Positions 1 to 5,802 of a stretch of 8,231 bases of DNA are shown here, piece by piece. The DNA is from an uncultured Clostridium sp. Lineage in GTDB: Bacteria > Bacillota > Clostridia > TANB77 > CAG-508. The translations under genes and the position numbers were made by a program. Under the pieces are notes generated by a model that did not search any database, had not been told where the DNA came from, and saw nothing but the letters and a program-made list of their open reading frames with translations. Positions within the stretch are counted from its first letter, which is position 1; the number at the start of each line of letters is the position of its first letter. The stretch spans positions 1 to 8,231 of the forward strand of contig CATZPY010000038.1 of the NCBI GenBank assembly GCA_958422985.1, read 5' to 3'.

Positions 1-91
1 CTTCTACATTATACTTTTCTTCTAATTCCTTATTTGTAATTTGAACTTTAGGAATATATTTCCCACTCGAAATTATTTTTATATTGCTCAT
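1..91 (-). CDS. 3-oxoacyl-ACP synthase III-like protein (FabH family), N-terminal fragment
   Basis: Only the first 30 codons lie in the window; the gene runs off the left edge. The start ATG is at 91-89, preceded by TAGGAG five bases upstream, a good ribosome binding site. The visible residues (IKIISSGKYIPKVQITNKEL) fit the opening of FabH-type condensing enzymes: a first beta strand, a G-x-Y-x-P motif, then V-x-x-T-N-x-x-L. Members of this family condense acetyl-CoA or another acyl-CoA with malonyl-ACP to start fatty acid synthesis, or carry out related condensations in secondary pathways. The catalytic Cys-His-Asn residues are outside the window, so the exact subfamily cannot be decided. 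Upstream lie about 370 bp of non-coding DNA containing an inverted repeat that may be an operator. The family call rests on a short N-terminus and is inference. Confidence 0.6.
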   Translation of the reverse strand, partial: MSNIKIISSGKYIPKVQITNKELEEKYNVE

Positions 92-151
92 ATTTACTCC
101 TATACAAAATATATATAATATTTTAATGTTTTTACTAGTATTTTTAATTAG

Positions 152-165
152 TCTGACTGGTCAGA
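152..165. promoter_or_regulatory. Candidate TetR-type operator upstream of the fabH-like gene
   Basis: A perfect inverted repeat, TCTGAC-TG-GTCAGA, with 6-bp arms and a 2-bp centre, lies about 60 bp upstream of the minus-strand start at 91. It stands out as G+C-containing dyad DNA within almost pure A+T sequence. Its core TGACTGGTCA is close to the half-site spacing and sequence seen in many TetR/AcrR-family operators. Fatty-acid genes in Firmicutes are commonly under repressors such as FapR (DeoR-like) or FabT (MarR). The motif does not match the FapR box as I know it and matches FabT only loosely. No regulator gene is visible in the window, so binding is inference. Confidence 0.45.
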
Positions 166-259
166 TTTTTAATTTTTCTTATTTCGTTTGCAAGTGTACT
201 AATTTCAATGTATACGTTGCGTTTCTAGTATTACGTACATTTTTTCAATCATATCTAAT

Positions 260-288
260 ACTATCTAACATTACCTAATTAGTAACAA
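260..288 (-). promoter_or_regulatory. Weak candidate promoter for the fabH-like gene
   Basis: Read on the minus strand, TTGTTA (288-283) and GATAGT (265-260) are separated by 17 bp, each matching the sigma-A consensus at four of six positions. This would give a leader of about 160 nt that includes the 152-165 dyad. In such A+T-rich DNA a match of this quality is not strong, and other TATAAT-like strings occur closer to the gene (around 115-125) without a good -35 element. Listed as the best candidate only. Confidence 0.2.
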
Positions 289-300
289 ATTAGTAACAAA
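279..300. repeat. 11-bp tandem direct repeat, two copies
   Basis: TTAGTAACAAA occurs twice back to back (279-289 and 290-300), with no mismatch. The second copy is followed directly by CTATCC. It lies in the non-coding region between the SHOCT gene and the fabH-like gene, overlapping a weak -35 candidate. It could be a pair of regulator half-sites or simple slippage in A+T-rich DNA. A related string in opposite orientation, GGTAACTAATC, occurs near 350-360. Confidence 0.5.
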
Positions 301-414
301 CTATCCTTATTATATCATATTTTTTGTTCATTAATATCTAAACAAAAAAGGTAACTAATCTTTCTTTATATATCTTTTTAATTAAATAAATTTAATCTAT
401 CATTATAAAATTTT

Positions 415-451
415 TTTCAAAAATAAAAAACACCTACATTTCTGTAAATGT
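415..451 (-). terminator. Weak terminator-like hairpin after the DUF4429-like/SHOCT gene
   Basis: A 6-bp stem with a 4-nt loop (ACATTT-CTGT-AAATGT, 436-451) begins about 12 nt past the stop at 464. On the minus strand it is followed, after six bases, by a long T-rich run (TTTTTTATTTTT). The stem is short and A+T-rich, so termination would rely on the T-run. It marks the probable 3' end of the polyamine operon. Confidence 0.4.
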
Positions 452-463
452 TTTTATTCTCTT

Positions 464-949
464 TTATTTTAGCAGTTCCTGTTTTTTTCTTTCAAATTCT
501 TCTTGTGTTATTATTCCTTCATCTAAAAGTTTTTTAAATTTCATTATTTCATCTGCGCTTGACATATTTCTTGTAGAATTATTTATTTTGCATTCACTTA
601 TTTTCTTTATAATAAAACTATATATTTCCTCTGACTTCTGTGGTATTTCTTTGTTAAATGCTCTTAATATCAGAGCATTTTGGTCTTTTGATGCTTCTAA
701 TTTTGTGCATCCTAAAAAACCTAAATTTTGTCTAGTTTCCTTTGTTCCTGCTGTTATAAATTTGATATATCCATTAGCCAAACTACTTGGTTTTTTATAC
801 TCTACACTTGATAAGTCTTTATAAAAAAATGTTTTATCTCCTTTTAATCCTTGTAACATAAATCCAAATCCTGTTTTTCTAGATATAACTACTCTGTCGT
901 CATAGACTATCAATATCCCATTAGTACATTTTAATTGAAATTCTTCCAT
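464..949 (-). CDS. DUF4429-like (PH-fold) protein with C-terminal SHOCT motif
   Basis: A soluble 161-residue protein without a signal peptide or membrane segment. Residues 1-120 fit the DUF4429 / short bacterial PH-like family: G-I-L-x-V-Y-D-D-R-V-V-I-S-R near the start, then GLKGDKTFFYKDLSSVEYK and NGYIKFITAG. Residues 131-161 form a SHOCT motif (SADEIMKFKKLLDEGIITQ, then E-E-F-x-x-K-K-Q-E-L-L), a short C-terminal helical hairpin found on many bacterial proteins and thought to mediate interactions. The start is placed at Met 949-947 because GGAGG (958-962) sits 8 nt upstream of it. The longer readings starting at 964 or 967 would put this binding site inside the coding sequence. It is the last gene of the polyamine operon, 92 nt after another SHOCT protein. 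Specific function is unknown; a partner or sensor of the membrane components is inference. Confidence 0.8.
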   Translation of the reverse strand: MEEFQLKCTNGILIVYDDRVVISRKTGFGFMLQGLKGDKTFFYKDLSSVEYKKPSSLANGYIKFITAGTKETRQNLGFLGCTKLEASKDQNALILRAFNKEIPQKSEEIYSFIIKKISECKINNSTRNMSSADEIMKFKKLLDEGIITQEEFERKKQELLK

Positions 950-957
950 TTCAATAT

Positions 958-962
958 CCTCC
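958..962 (-). promoter_or_regulatory. Ribosome binding site that fixes the start at 949
   Basis: GGAGG on the minus strand, 8 nt before the ATG at 949-947. No comparable site precedes the upstream in-frame TTG (967) or ATG (964); those start codons overlap or abut this site. This supports the shorter product that begins MEEFQLK. Confidence 0.7.
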
Positions 963-1041
963 ATCAATTATCTAAGAATATTATTTACTTATTTTTTTAG
1001 TTCTTTTGTTTTAACATTATTTTTATATCTTAAGTAAATGA

Positions 1042-1938
1042 TTATTTTATTTTTTCTAGCAGTTCTTGTTTTTTTACGCTATATTCATAATCTGTTAATA
1101 CTCCGTTTTTGTACAATTTTGCTAGTTCTTCTAATTTTTGTTCATAGCTTTTTTCTTCTATATATTTATGTTCTATCTTTGTAATAGTACCATTTTCAAT
1201 ATATCTTTCATTATTTTTTGAAATAATTAACTTAAACAACGATAATATTTCATTAGCTTTTTCGATAATATTTTTATATTTAGTACTTTTCGTATTTAAT
1301 ATTCCTTTGCCTCTTACATCTAATTTAATGTTTGGATTGTTAAAGTCATCTACTGTTATAGTTATATATAACTCGTTACAATAATTATTTGAAACTGCAA
1401 TAGTATTAGTGTTGCTTTTTATCTTTCCGTTACTTTTTATTTTTCCATTAGTATTACTCAAAGTACTATTTATGGTATTGTTATTTTCTACTAACTCACA
1501 ATCTATTATTTGTGAAAATCCATATTTTTGTCCTTTTATAAGGATAATTTTATTCGTTTCATTAATATATAAATCGTTGTAAACTTTTTTATATCCTTTA
1601 CTAACTAATTCTTGTTCTTTTCGCTTCTCCTCTTCTCTTTCGTTTTTTTGTTTTTTGTTATATTTTATAAGAATTTGAATTAATAGACTAATCCCACAAG
1701 TGCATATAGCCAAAATTGTAAGCCAAAAATATTTAGTCCATTTAAATATTGCTGATTCTTTTTCTTTTCCTTTTAAAATCATTGCATATGTTAATATTAA
1801 TACTATATCAATAATTGTACAAGTAATTAAATATGATACATCTTTTCCAATGTAAACTATTGAACCTAATGAAAAAAAGATGATCAAAGTAATGAAGAAT
1901 ATTGATACTAATATTTTTATAATTTTATTTTTGTCCAT
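1042..1938 (-). CDS. Three-helix membrane protein with SHOCT C-terminus
   Basis: A 298-residue protein. Residues 7-30, 34-56 and 66-92 are hydrophobic and probably span the membrane, followed by a basic and acidic coiled stretch (94-112). Residues about 115-245 resemble the core of clostridial DUF4428/SHOCT-type proteins as I know them: L-Y-I-N-E-x-N-K, then I-I-D-C-E-L-V-E-N, then CNELYITITVDDFNNPNIKL and a terminal A-N-E-I-L-S-L-F-K helix. The glycine-rich hydrophobic insert usual at about 155-183 is replaced by an Asn/Ser/Lys stretch containing GKIKSN twice in tandem. Residues 264-297 are a SHOCT motif (YEQKLEELAKLYKNGVLT, then Y-E-Y-x-x-K-K-Q-E-L-L). The ATG lies 14 nt inside the speD-like gene, with GGAG 7 nt upstream, so translation is probably coupled. 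The function is not known; a membrane adaptor in the polyamine system is inference. Confidence 0.8.
   Translation of the reverse strand: MDKNKIIKILVSIFFITLIIFFSLGSIVYIGKDVSYLITCTIIDIVLILTYAMILKGKEKESAIFKWTKYFWLTILAICTCGISLLIQILIKYNKKQKNEREEEKRKEQELVSKGYKKVYNDLYINETNKIILIKGQKYGFSQIIDCELVENNNTINSTLSNTNGKIKSNGKIKSNTNTIAVSNNYCNELYITITVDDFNNPNIKLDVRGKGILNTKSTKYKNIIEKANEILSLFKLIISKNNERYIENGTITKIEHKYIEEKSYEQKLEELAKLYKNGVLTDYEYSVKKQELLEKIK
1415..1450 (-). repeat. 18-bp tandem repeat inside the membrane SHOCT gene
   Basis: Two adjacent 18-bp units (1415-1432 and 1433-1450) differ at two positions and encode GKIKSN-GKIKSN. The two differences leave the peptide unchanged, which suggests either a duplication with silent drift or selection on the peptide. 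It lies where related proteins carry a glycine-rich hydrophobic insert. Confidence 0.7.
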
Positions 1939-2218
1939 TCTCTATCTCCTCTATTTCCTGCAAAAAAGCATCAAAATACTTTTTTACACAACTAGAAATT
2001 TCTATATATATTTTATCCTCTTCTGGAAATGTATGTATTGCAAAATGACTTTCTGCTAAAAGCCACAGTCCTGTATATCCTTGTTTTGTAAAATAATGCT
2101 CCACTTTATCTATAATAGTAAATCCAGATTTTAATAGCTTCTTTTCCAAATTAGGAATTAACTCCTCTTCTTTTTGGTACTTTATCCAAGTATTATAATT
2201 ATACATTACTGCTTTCAT
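1925..2218 (-). CDS. speD: Compact S-adenosylmethionine decarboxylase (pyruvoyl type, SpeD/SpeH-like)
   Basis: Expected to decarboxylate S-adenosylmethionine to give the aminopropyl donor for polyamine synthesis. The motif LAESHFAIHTFPE (55-66) contains the self-cleavage Ser57 that becomes the pyruvoyl group. His62 is five residues on and Cys77 twenty residues on, the same spacing as Ser63, His68 and Cys83 of the Thermotoga maritima enzyme. With that offset of 6, Phe43 and Glu66 fall on the substrate-binding Phe49 and Glu72; the usual Trp of HTWPE is Phe64, and the Ser55 position is Thr49. At 97 residues it is clearly shorter than the usual 120-130, lacking much of the C-terminal part. Its ribosome binding site (AGGTGA) touches the stop codon of the aminopropyltransferase gene 12 nt upstream, and its 3' end overlaps the next gene by 14 nt. 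A relative that now acts on another amino acid, such as ornithine or arginine, cannot be excluded. Confidence 0.87.
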   Translation of the reverse strand: MKAVMYNYNTWIKYQKEEELIPNLEKKLLKSGFTIIDKVEHYFTKQGYTGLWLLAESHFAIHTFPEEDKIYIEISSCVKKYFDAFLQEIEEIENGQK

Positions 2219-2230
2219 TTTTCTTCACCT

Positions 2231-3751
2231 CTACCAATTCTGTACTTCCTCATTGTAATATGTAATAAGTGTAGGTTTAAACATATCATTCTCTTCTATT
2301 AAATTCATGTCTATCATTTCGTCTTTTCCAAAGTTAAACATAGAATCTATATTTTTTTCATTTAAATATTTGGTTTCTACTTGTAATTCTCCTCGTTTAT
2401 TTCCTCCGTTAAAAGCCAAATTAAATCCCCATTCTCCAAAAGATGGAACTTGCAAATGGTAAGGTATTACAGTTTCAAACTGGCTTTTTATAGTTTTGTT
2501 TATACTCCAAAATGACTTTTTAGCATAATAAGGGCTTGTAGATTGGCATACCATAACTCCCCCCTCGTTTAAATTCGCTTTAATATAATTATAAAAAACA
2601 TTTGTATACAATTTATTTAAGCTTTCATTATTGGGATCTGGAAAATCAATAATTATTACATCAAATGTCTTTTTATTTTCCTTTACATACATATACCCAT
2701 CTTCATTTATAACTTGTACTTTTTCATTTTTTAAAGAGTTATTATTAAGCTTTGCTATTTGCTTATCAGTAGTACATAAATCTGTCATATCTTTATCTAT
2801 GTCTACTAGCACAATTTCCTTAACATCTTTATATTTTAAAAGTTCTCTTACTGCTAAACCATCTCCACCACCTAAAATTAAAACTCTGTCATGTTTTTTT
2901 GCATACATCATAGGAATATGTACTAATGCTTCATGATACCTATATTCATCACTAGAACTAAATTGTAAATTCCCATCTAAAAATAATCTTAAATCATCTT
3001 TATGTTTTGTCATTACTATTTTTTGATATGGAGTTTGCTTAGATAAAACAACGTCATCTCTATATAAACCTTTTTCAATTTTATCTGTAATAATATTTCC
3101 TGTAAATAAAAATACTAACATAATTATTAAGATTAATATAGATATTATTTTAATTATTTTGCTTTTTTCTATAAATTTATTATAGTTAAAAACTATAATT
3201 ACTGCTGTTATAACATTAATTGCTCCTATTAAAAATGCTGTAGTTATAAATCCTAATTTTGGAAATAGTAATATTGGAAATGCTATTGAACCAATTAACC
3301 CTCCAATATAATCGAATGTAAAAATATTAGCAAGATTTTTCCTTACATTGCTTTCATTATTTTCTATTATTCTAGTTAGTATAGGAATTTCTAGTCCTAC
3401 CAATATTCCTATTAATATAATAAGTATATACATAATTAATACATATATTTGTGTATATATATTAACTAAAAACAATATAAAACTAGAAAATCCTCCAAGT
3501 ACTCCAATACTCATTTCTATAAAAATAAATTTATTAAATAAATTTTTGCGCATATATTTAGATATATATGAACCAATTCCCATTGCACTCATATACAACC
3601 CTATTGTAATAGAAAATTGTAATATACTATCTCCTTGTAAATATGAACTAATACTACTTATTAGTAACTCGTATATAATAGAACAAATAGAAATTAATAA
3701 TGTTGTAACTAGTAATAACCTAGCATCCATTTTTTTCGTTTCTTTTTCCAT
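2231..3751 (-). CDS. speE: Membrane-anchored polyamine aminopropyltransferase (spermidine synthase family)
   Basis: Transfers an aminopropyl group from decarboxylated AdoMet to an amine acceptor, classically putrescine to spermidine. From the chosen start (506 residues), about seven hydrophobic helices fill residues 10-219 (roughly 10-35, 45-63, 75-98, 102-122, 145-162, 166-190, 200-219). The catalytic domain follows: FLDGNLQFSSSDEYRYHEAL (about 257-276), the nucleotide-binding loop ILGGGDG (292-298), the acidic strand end VDID (316-319) and DFPDP (369-373), whose two Asp residues match the catalytic and amine-binding aspartates of spermidine synthases. Soluble enzymes of about 290 residues lack the membrane half; a membrane-type form of about 500 residues is a known variant. 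An upstream in-frame GTG (3766) would overlap the DUF350 gene by 14 nt. The ATG at 3751 is preferred: it lies one base past that gene's stop, though neither start has a strong ribosome binding site, so translational coupling is likely. Confidence 0.92.
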   Translation of the reverse strand: MEKETKKMDARLLLVTTLLISICSIIYELLISSISSYLQGDSILQFSITIGLYMSAMGIGSYISKYMRKNLFNKFIFIEMSIGVLGGFSSFILFLVNIYTQIYVLIMYILIILIGILVGLEIPILTRIIENNESNVRKNLANIFTFDYIGGLIGSIAFPILLFPKLGFITTAFLIGAINVITAVIIVFNYNKFIEKSKIIKIISILILIIMLVFLFTGNIITDKIEKGLYRDDVVLSKQTPYQKIVMTKHKDDLRLFLDGNLQFSSSDEYRYHEALVHIPMMYAKKHDRVLILGGGDGLAVRELLKYKDVKEIVLVDIDKDMTDLCTTDKQIAKLNNNSLKNEKVQVINEDGYMYVKENKKTFDVIIIDFPDPNNESLNKLYTNVFYNYIKANLNEGGVMVCQSTSPYYAKKSFWSINKTIKSQFETVIPYHLQVPSFGEWGFNLAFNGGNKRGELQVETKYLNEKNIDSMFNFGKDEMIDMNLIEENDMFKPTLITYYNEEVQNW

Positions 3752-3752
3752 T

Positions 3753-3965
3753 TTATAATACACCACTCATTATTATTGCTATAGCAATAAACATTCCACT
3801 TAGCATAATTCCAACAGCTTTATTATGATTATCTACTTCTTCTGTAAGCTTAAAATCCTTTCTATATTTAAATTCTATTAATTTGTATCCTAATAAACAA
3901 AAAACTATTCCTATTGCAACATAAATAAATAATTCTAACAATTTAAACCATATTGTTGTTTCCAT
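3753..3965 (-). CDS. DUF350-type small membrane protein, second copy
   Basis: A 70-residue protein with two predicted membrane helices (about 8-31 and 48-69) joined by a charged loop that includes YRKDF. The second helix, KAVGIMLSGMFIAIAIIMSG, carries the small-residue G-x-x-x-S-G-x-F-I-A pattern of the DUF350 family (E. coli YjfL type). It aligns over its whole length with the product just upstream in the operon (3993-4199), so the two are paralogues. DUF350 proteins I know of have four helices made of two such units; each gene here encodes one unit. The start ATG is preceded by AGGAAGG. It lies 27 nt after the first copy and its stop is one base before the preferred start of the aminopropyltransferase gene. 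DUF350 has no established biochemical function; its recurrent place beside polyamine genes suggests a membrane partner, which is inference. Confidence 0.83.
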   Translation of the reverse strand: METTIWFKLLELFIYVAIGIVFCLLGYKLIEFKYRKDFKLTEEVDNHNKAVGIMLSGMFIAIAIIMSGVL

Positions 3966-3992
3966 ATTCTATTCCTTCCTATCCTTATATTT

Positions 3993-4199
3993 TTACATAA
4001 TTACTGTTCTTATGATAATAGCTACAGCTATAAATATTCCTGCCATCATAAATCCTGTAGCAACATTTTTTTCTTTTAATTCTCTTTTAAAATCATATGG
4101 TACTGCTATGTCAAAAATACATATACTAGCTATCATTAGAACTATTCCTAATCCTCCATATAATATTGTTTGTAATATTTCACTTACTAATGCTTCCAT
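3993..4199 (-). CDS. DUF350-type small membrane protein, first copy
   Basis: A 68-residue, two-helix protein (about 8-31 and 45-67). It has the loop VPYDFKRELKEKN and the second helix VATGFMMAGIFIAVAIII, a clear DUF350 pattern (D-F-x-x-E-L-x-x-x-N-x-A-x-G, then A-G-x-F-I-A). It pairs with the neighbouring copy at 3753-3965; together they match the length and helix number of one ordinary DUF350 protein. The ribosome binding site is AAGGAG, about 6 nt before the ATG, and the gene begins 17 nt after the stop of the DUF4178/DUF4247 gene. Acting as a heterodimer with the second copy in the cytoplasmic membrane is an inference from the paralogy and adjacency. Confidence 0.85.
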   Translation of the reverse strand: MEALVSEILQTILYGGLGIVLMIASICIFDIAVPYDFKRELKEKNVATGFMMAGIFIAVAIIIRTVIM

Positions 4200-4216
4200 C
4201 TTTTTCTCCTTTCCTT

Positions 4217-5260
4217 TTACTTTCCTGAACTTGTTCCACCGCCACTAGAAGTTCTAGAGTTTACACTTTGTTGTCTTGCTGAATTTCTGTATGTACTATA
4301 TGTATAACTGCTTCTGTTACTATTGTAAGTTGCATAATAATATGTACGATATCTATTATGATAAGTAGAACCTGTATTATTATTTGCATAATTTTTATTT
4401 GAAACTTGAACATATACATTTCCGTTTTCTAAATATATATATGCAAACTCTTCTTTTGTTTTTAACCCTATTCCATCTTCTTCTGTGTTTGGGGCTGAAT
4501 CTATTGTTTCTGTTATTCCTTCTGGAACACCACTTATAATATCTTTTACTGTTGTGTCTATTTCATTATATGGTGATTTATATATTTTTGCTTTTTCTCT
4601 ATTTGTATTATTTGTTACAGATGTTACATAAGTATATTTTTTCTGTTTATCTATATATTTTTGCATAGATTTATTTACAAATAACCCAGATATTACAGGA
4701 CCAAATAAGCATATAATTATAGGTAAAAATATTATTCCATTTATAATCCAATTAATAAGTTTACCTTTTTTCTTGTTTTCTTTTTCTATGTTAACCTTTT
4801 GAGCATCTATTTCATTCGTAATTCTAATTGTTGAAGAATCTATATATTTACCTTCGCTTTTTTCTATTTCGCTTCCCCATTTTTCTATAGAAAGTACCTT
4901 TCTTTTATCCTCTGAAATATAATCTATATACTCACATTTCTCTCCAACATCTACATCTGCATTTCCAAAATAATCTTTTACTGTTGCTGTTCCTTTTTCA
5001 TATAATTCGTATTGCATACCTTGGCTACAAAAAGAAATCTCATTTTCGTTAATCTTTCCATAATATTTATCATATATTGAATATTCTGTTTTATTATTTT
5101 CGTCTTTTTCAACACATAGCCATCTTATTGCACCTGCATCATGTTTTATTTCATATTCTTGCCAAACCCATGTATCTTCTTTGTATTCTATCATATTAAC
5201 AACTGTATATTTTACTCTCTCAATATAAACAATTTGCCATTTTTTTAATTTGTTCTCCAT
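4217..5260 (-). CDS. DUF4178 - membrane helix - DUF4247-like fusion protein
   Basis: A 347-residue protein in three parts. Residues 1-150 are a DUF4178 domain: a W-x-W-Q-E-Y-E-I strand (31-38), A-I-R-W-L-C-V-E (44-51), and YELYEKGTATVKDYFGNADV (84-103) followed by SIEKWGSE (124-131). Residues 170-193 form one membrane helix. Residues about 205-347 look like DUF4247: YKSPYNEI, P-E-G-I-T, FAYIYLENGNVYVQVSNKNY (272-291), then a low-complexity tail rich in Tyr, Ser, Arg and Asn ending SSGGGTSSGK. Neither domain has a known function. With no N-terminal signal peptide, the DUF4178 half is probably cytoplasmic and the tail outside; this topology is inferred. The start has AGGGG about 6 nt upstream. 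It lies 101 nt after another DUF4178 gene and 17 nt before the DUF350 pair. The DUF4247 call is from recalled family pattern and is less certain than the DUF4178 call. Confidence 0.8.
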   Translation of the reverse strand: MENKLKKWQIVYIERVKYTVVNMIEYKEDTWVWQEYEIKHDAGAIRWLCVEKDENNKTEYSIYDKYYGKINENEISFCSQGMQYELYEKGTATVKDYFGNADVDVGEKCEYIDYISEDKRKVLSIEKWGSEIEKSEGKYIDSSTIRITNEIDAQKVNIEKENKKKGKLINWIINGIIFLPIIICLFGPVISGLFVNKSMQKYIDKQKKYTYVTSVTNNTNREKAKIYKSPYNEIDTTVKDIISGVPEGITETIDSAPNTEEDGIGLKTKEEFAYIYLENGNVYVQVSNKNYANNNTGSTYHNRYRTYYYATYNSNRSSYTYSTYRNSARQQSVNSRTSSGGGTSSGK

Positions 5261-5361
5261 CTTTTCCCCTTTTTTAGTTAAAATAGATCATTTTACTTAT
5301 CTTATAAGCTGTATAAAATATATATCTAATAAAATTTTTACACTATTTGACTAACTATATA

Positions 5362-5802
5362 TTAATATTTTATGTCTAATAAAGTTATTCTTTCTCCTTT
5401 ACTTACTTCTGTTGTTCTTCCCCATTTTTCAATAGATACAATTTTTTTATTATTTATTTTACTAACATATTCATAGTATTTAGCCTCTTCTTTTAAGGCT
5501 ACATCTGTTATTCCATAATATGTTTCGACTTTTTCTGTACCACTTTCGTATAGTTCATATTCTTCACTTTCAAAATTTATTACCATTTTTGGCTCTATTT
5601 TTTCGTTTTGTAGTAATTCATAAAGTACTGCATTCGAACCTAACGAAATTTCTAAATAATACATTTTGCCATCTTCTAGCTTTCTTAATTTATATTCAAC
5701 CCAATATGAGGATTTTTCTACAAATTTTATCATATTTAGAATTTCATACTTATCTTTCTTTATTGATATTTGTTGGTTTTCTTTTAGTTCTAATAAATTC
5801 AT
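5362..5802 (-). CDS. Stand-alone DUF4178 protein
   Basis: A soluble 146-residue protein, the first gene of the apparent polyamine operon. It is a paralogue of the N-terminal half of the next gene: shared features are Y-W-V-E-Y-K-L (33-39), YELYESGTEKVETYYGITDV (82-101), Y-x-E-Y-V-S (109-114), and IVSIEKWG (121-128) followed by E-x-S-K-G. This pattern fits DUF4178, a beta-rich family of unknown function that repeats twice in some proteins. There is no membrane segment or signal peptide. The start ATG at 5802 is preceded by AGGAGA about 6 nt upstream. A 101-nt A+T-rich gap separates it from the fusion gene, so the latter may have its own promoter, though none is clear. It may pair with the DUF4178 half of the membrane protein; that is inference. 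Confidence 0.82.
   Translation of the reverse strand: MNLLELKENQQISIKKDKYEILNMIKFVEKSSYWVEYKLRKLEDGKMYYLEISLGSNAVLYELLQNEKIEPKMVINFESEEYELYESGTEKVETYYGITDVALKEEAKYYEYVSKINNKKIVSIEKWGRTTEVSKGERITLLDIKY

Larger units (their letters stand above)
92..463. other. Non-coding region between the polyamine operon end and the fabH-like gene
   Basis: This stretch holds the fabH-like ribosome binding site (just above 91), the 152-165 dyad, the 279-300 tandem repeat and, at its right end, a weak terminator-like hairpin (436-451). An open reading frame on the plus strand starts inside the fabH-like start region, but it has no ribosome binding site and a translation dominated by hydrophobic and T-rich codons, as expected of random A+T-rich DNA. 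I see no RNA gene or recognisable riboswitch here. Confidence 0.6.

Noticed and set aside
84..278. Plus-strand open frame of 64 codons over the fabH-like start region
   Set aside because: No ribosome binding site, overlaps the real minus-strand gene start and the operator dyad, and has the composition of random A+T-rich DNA.
983..1039. Perfect 9-bp inverted repeat ATTTACTTA / TAAGTAAAT in the gap between the two SHOCT genes
   Set aside because: The arms are nearly all A+T and separated by 39 nt; such pairs are expected by chance here and no T-run follows the second arm on either strand.
2631..2936. Plus-strand open frame of 101 codons starting MGSGKS, like a P-loop
   Set aside because: It is antisense to the catalytic domain of the aminopropyltransferase; the P-loop-like start is chance and the rest has no NTPase motifs.
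3348..3758. Plus-strand open frame of 136 codons opposite the aminopropyltransferase membrane domain
   Set aside because: It is the antisense shadow of hydrophobic codons; the Ile/Asn-rich translation has no family features and no ribosome binding site.
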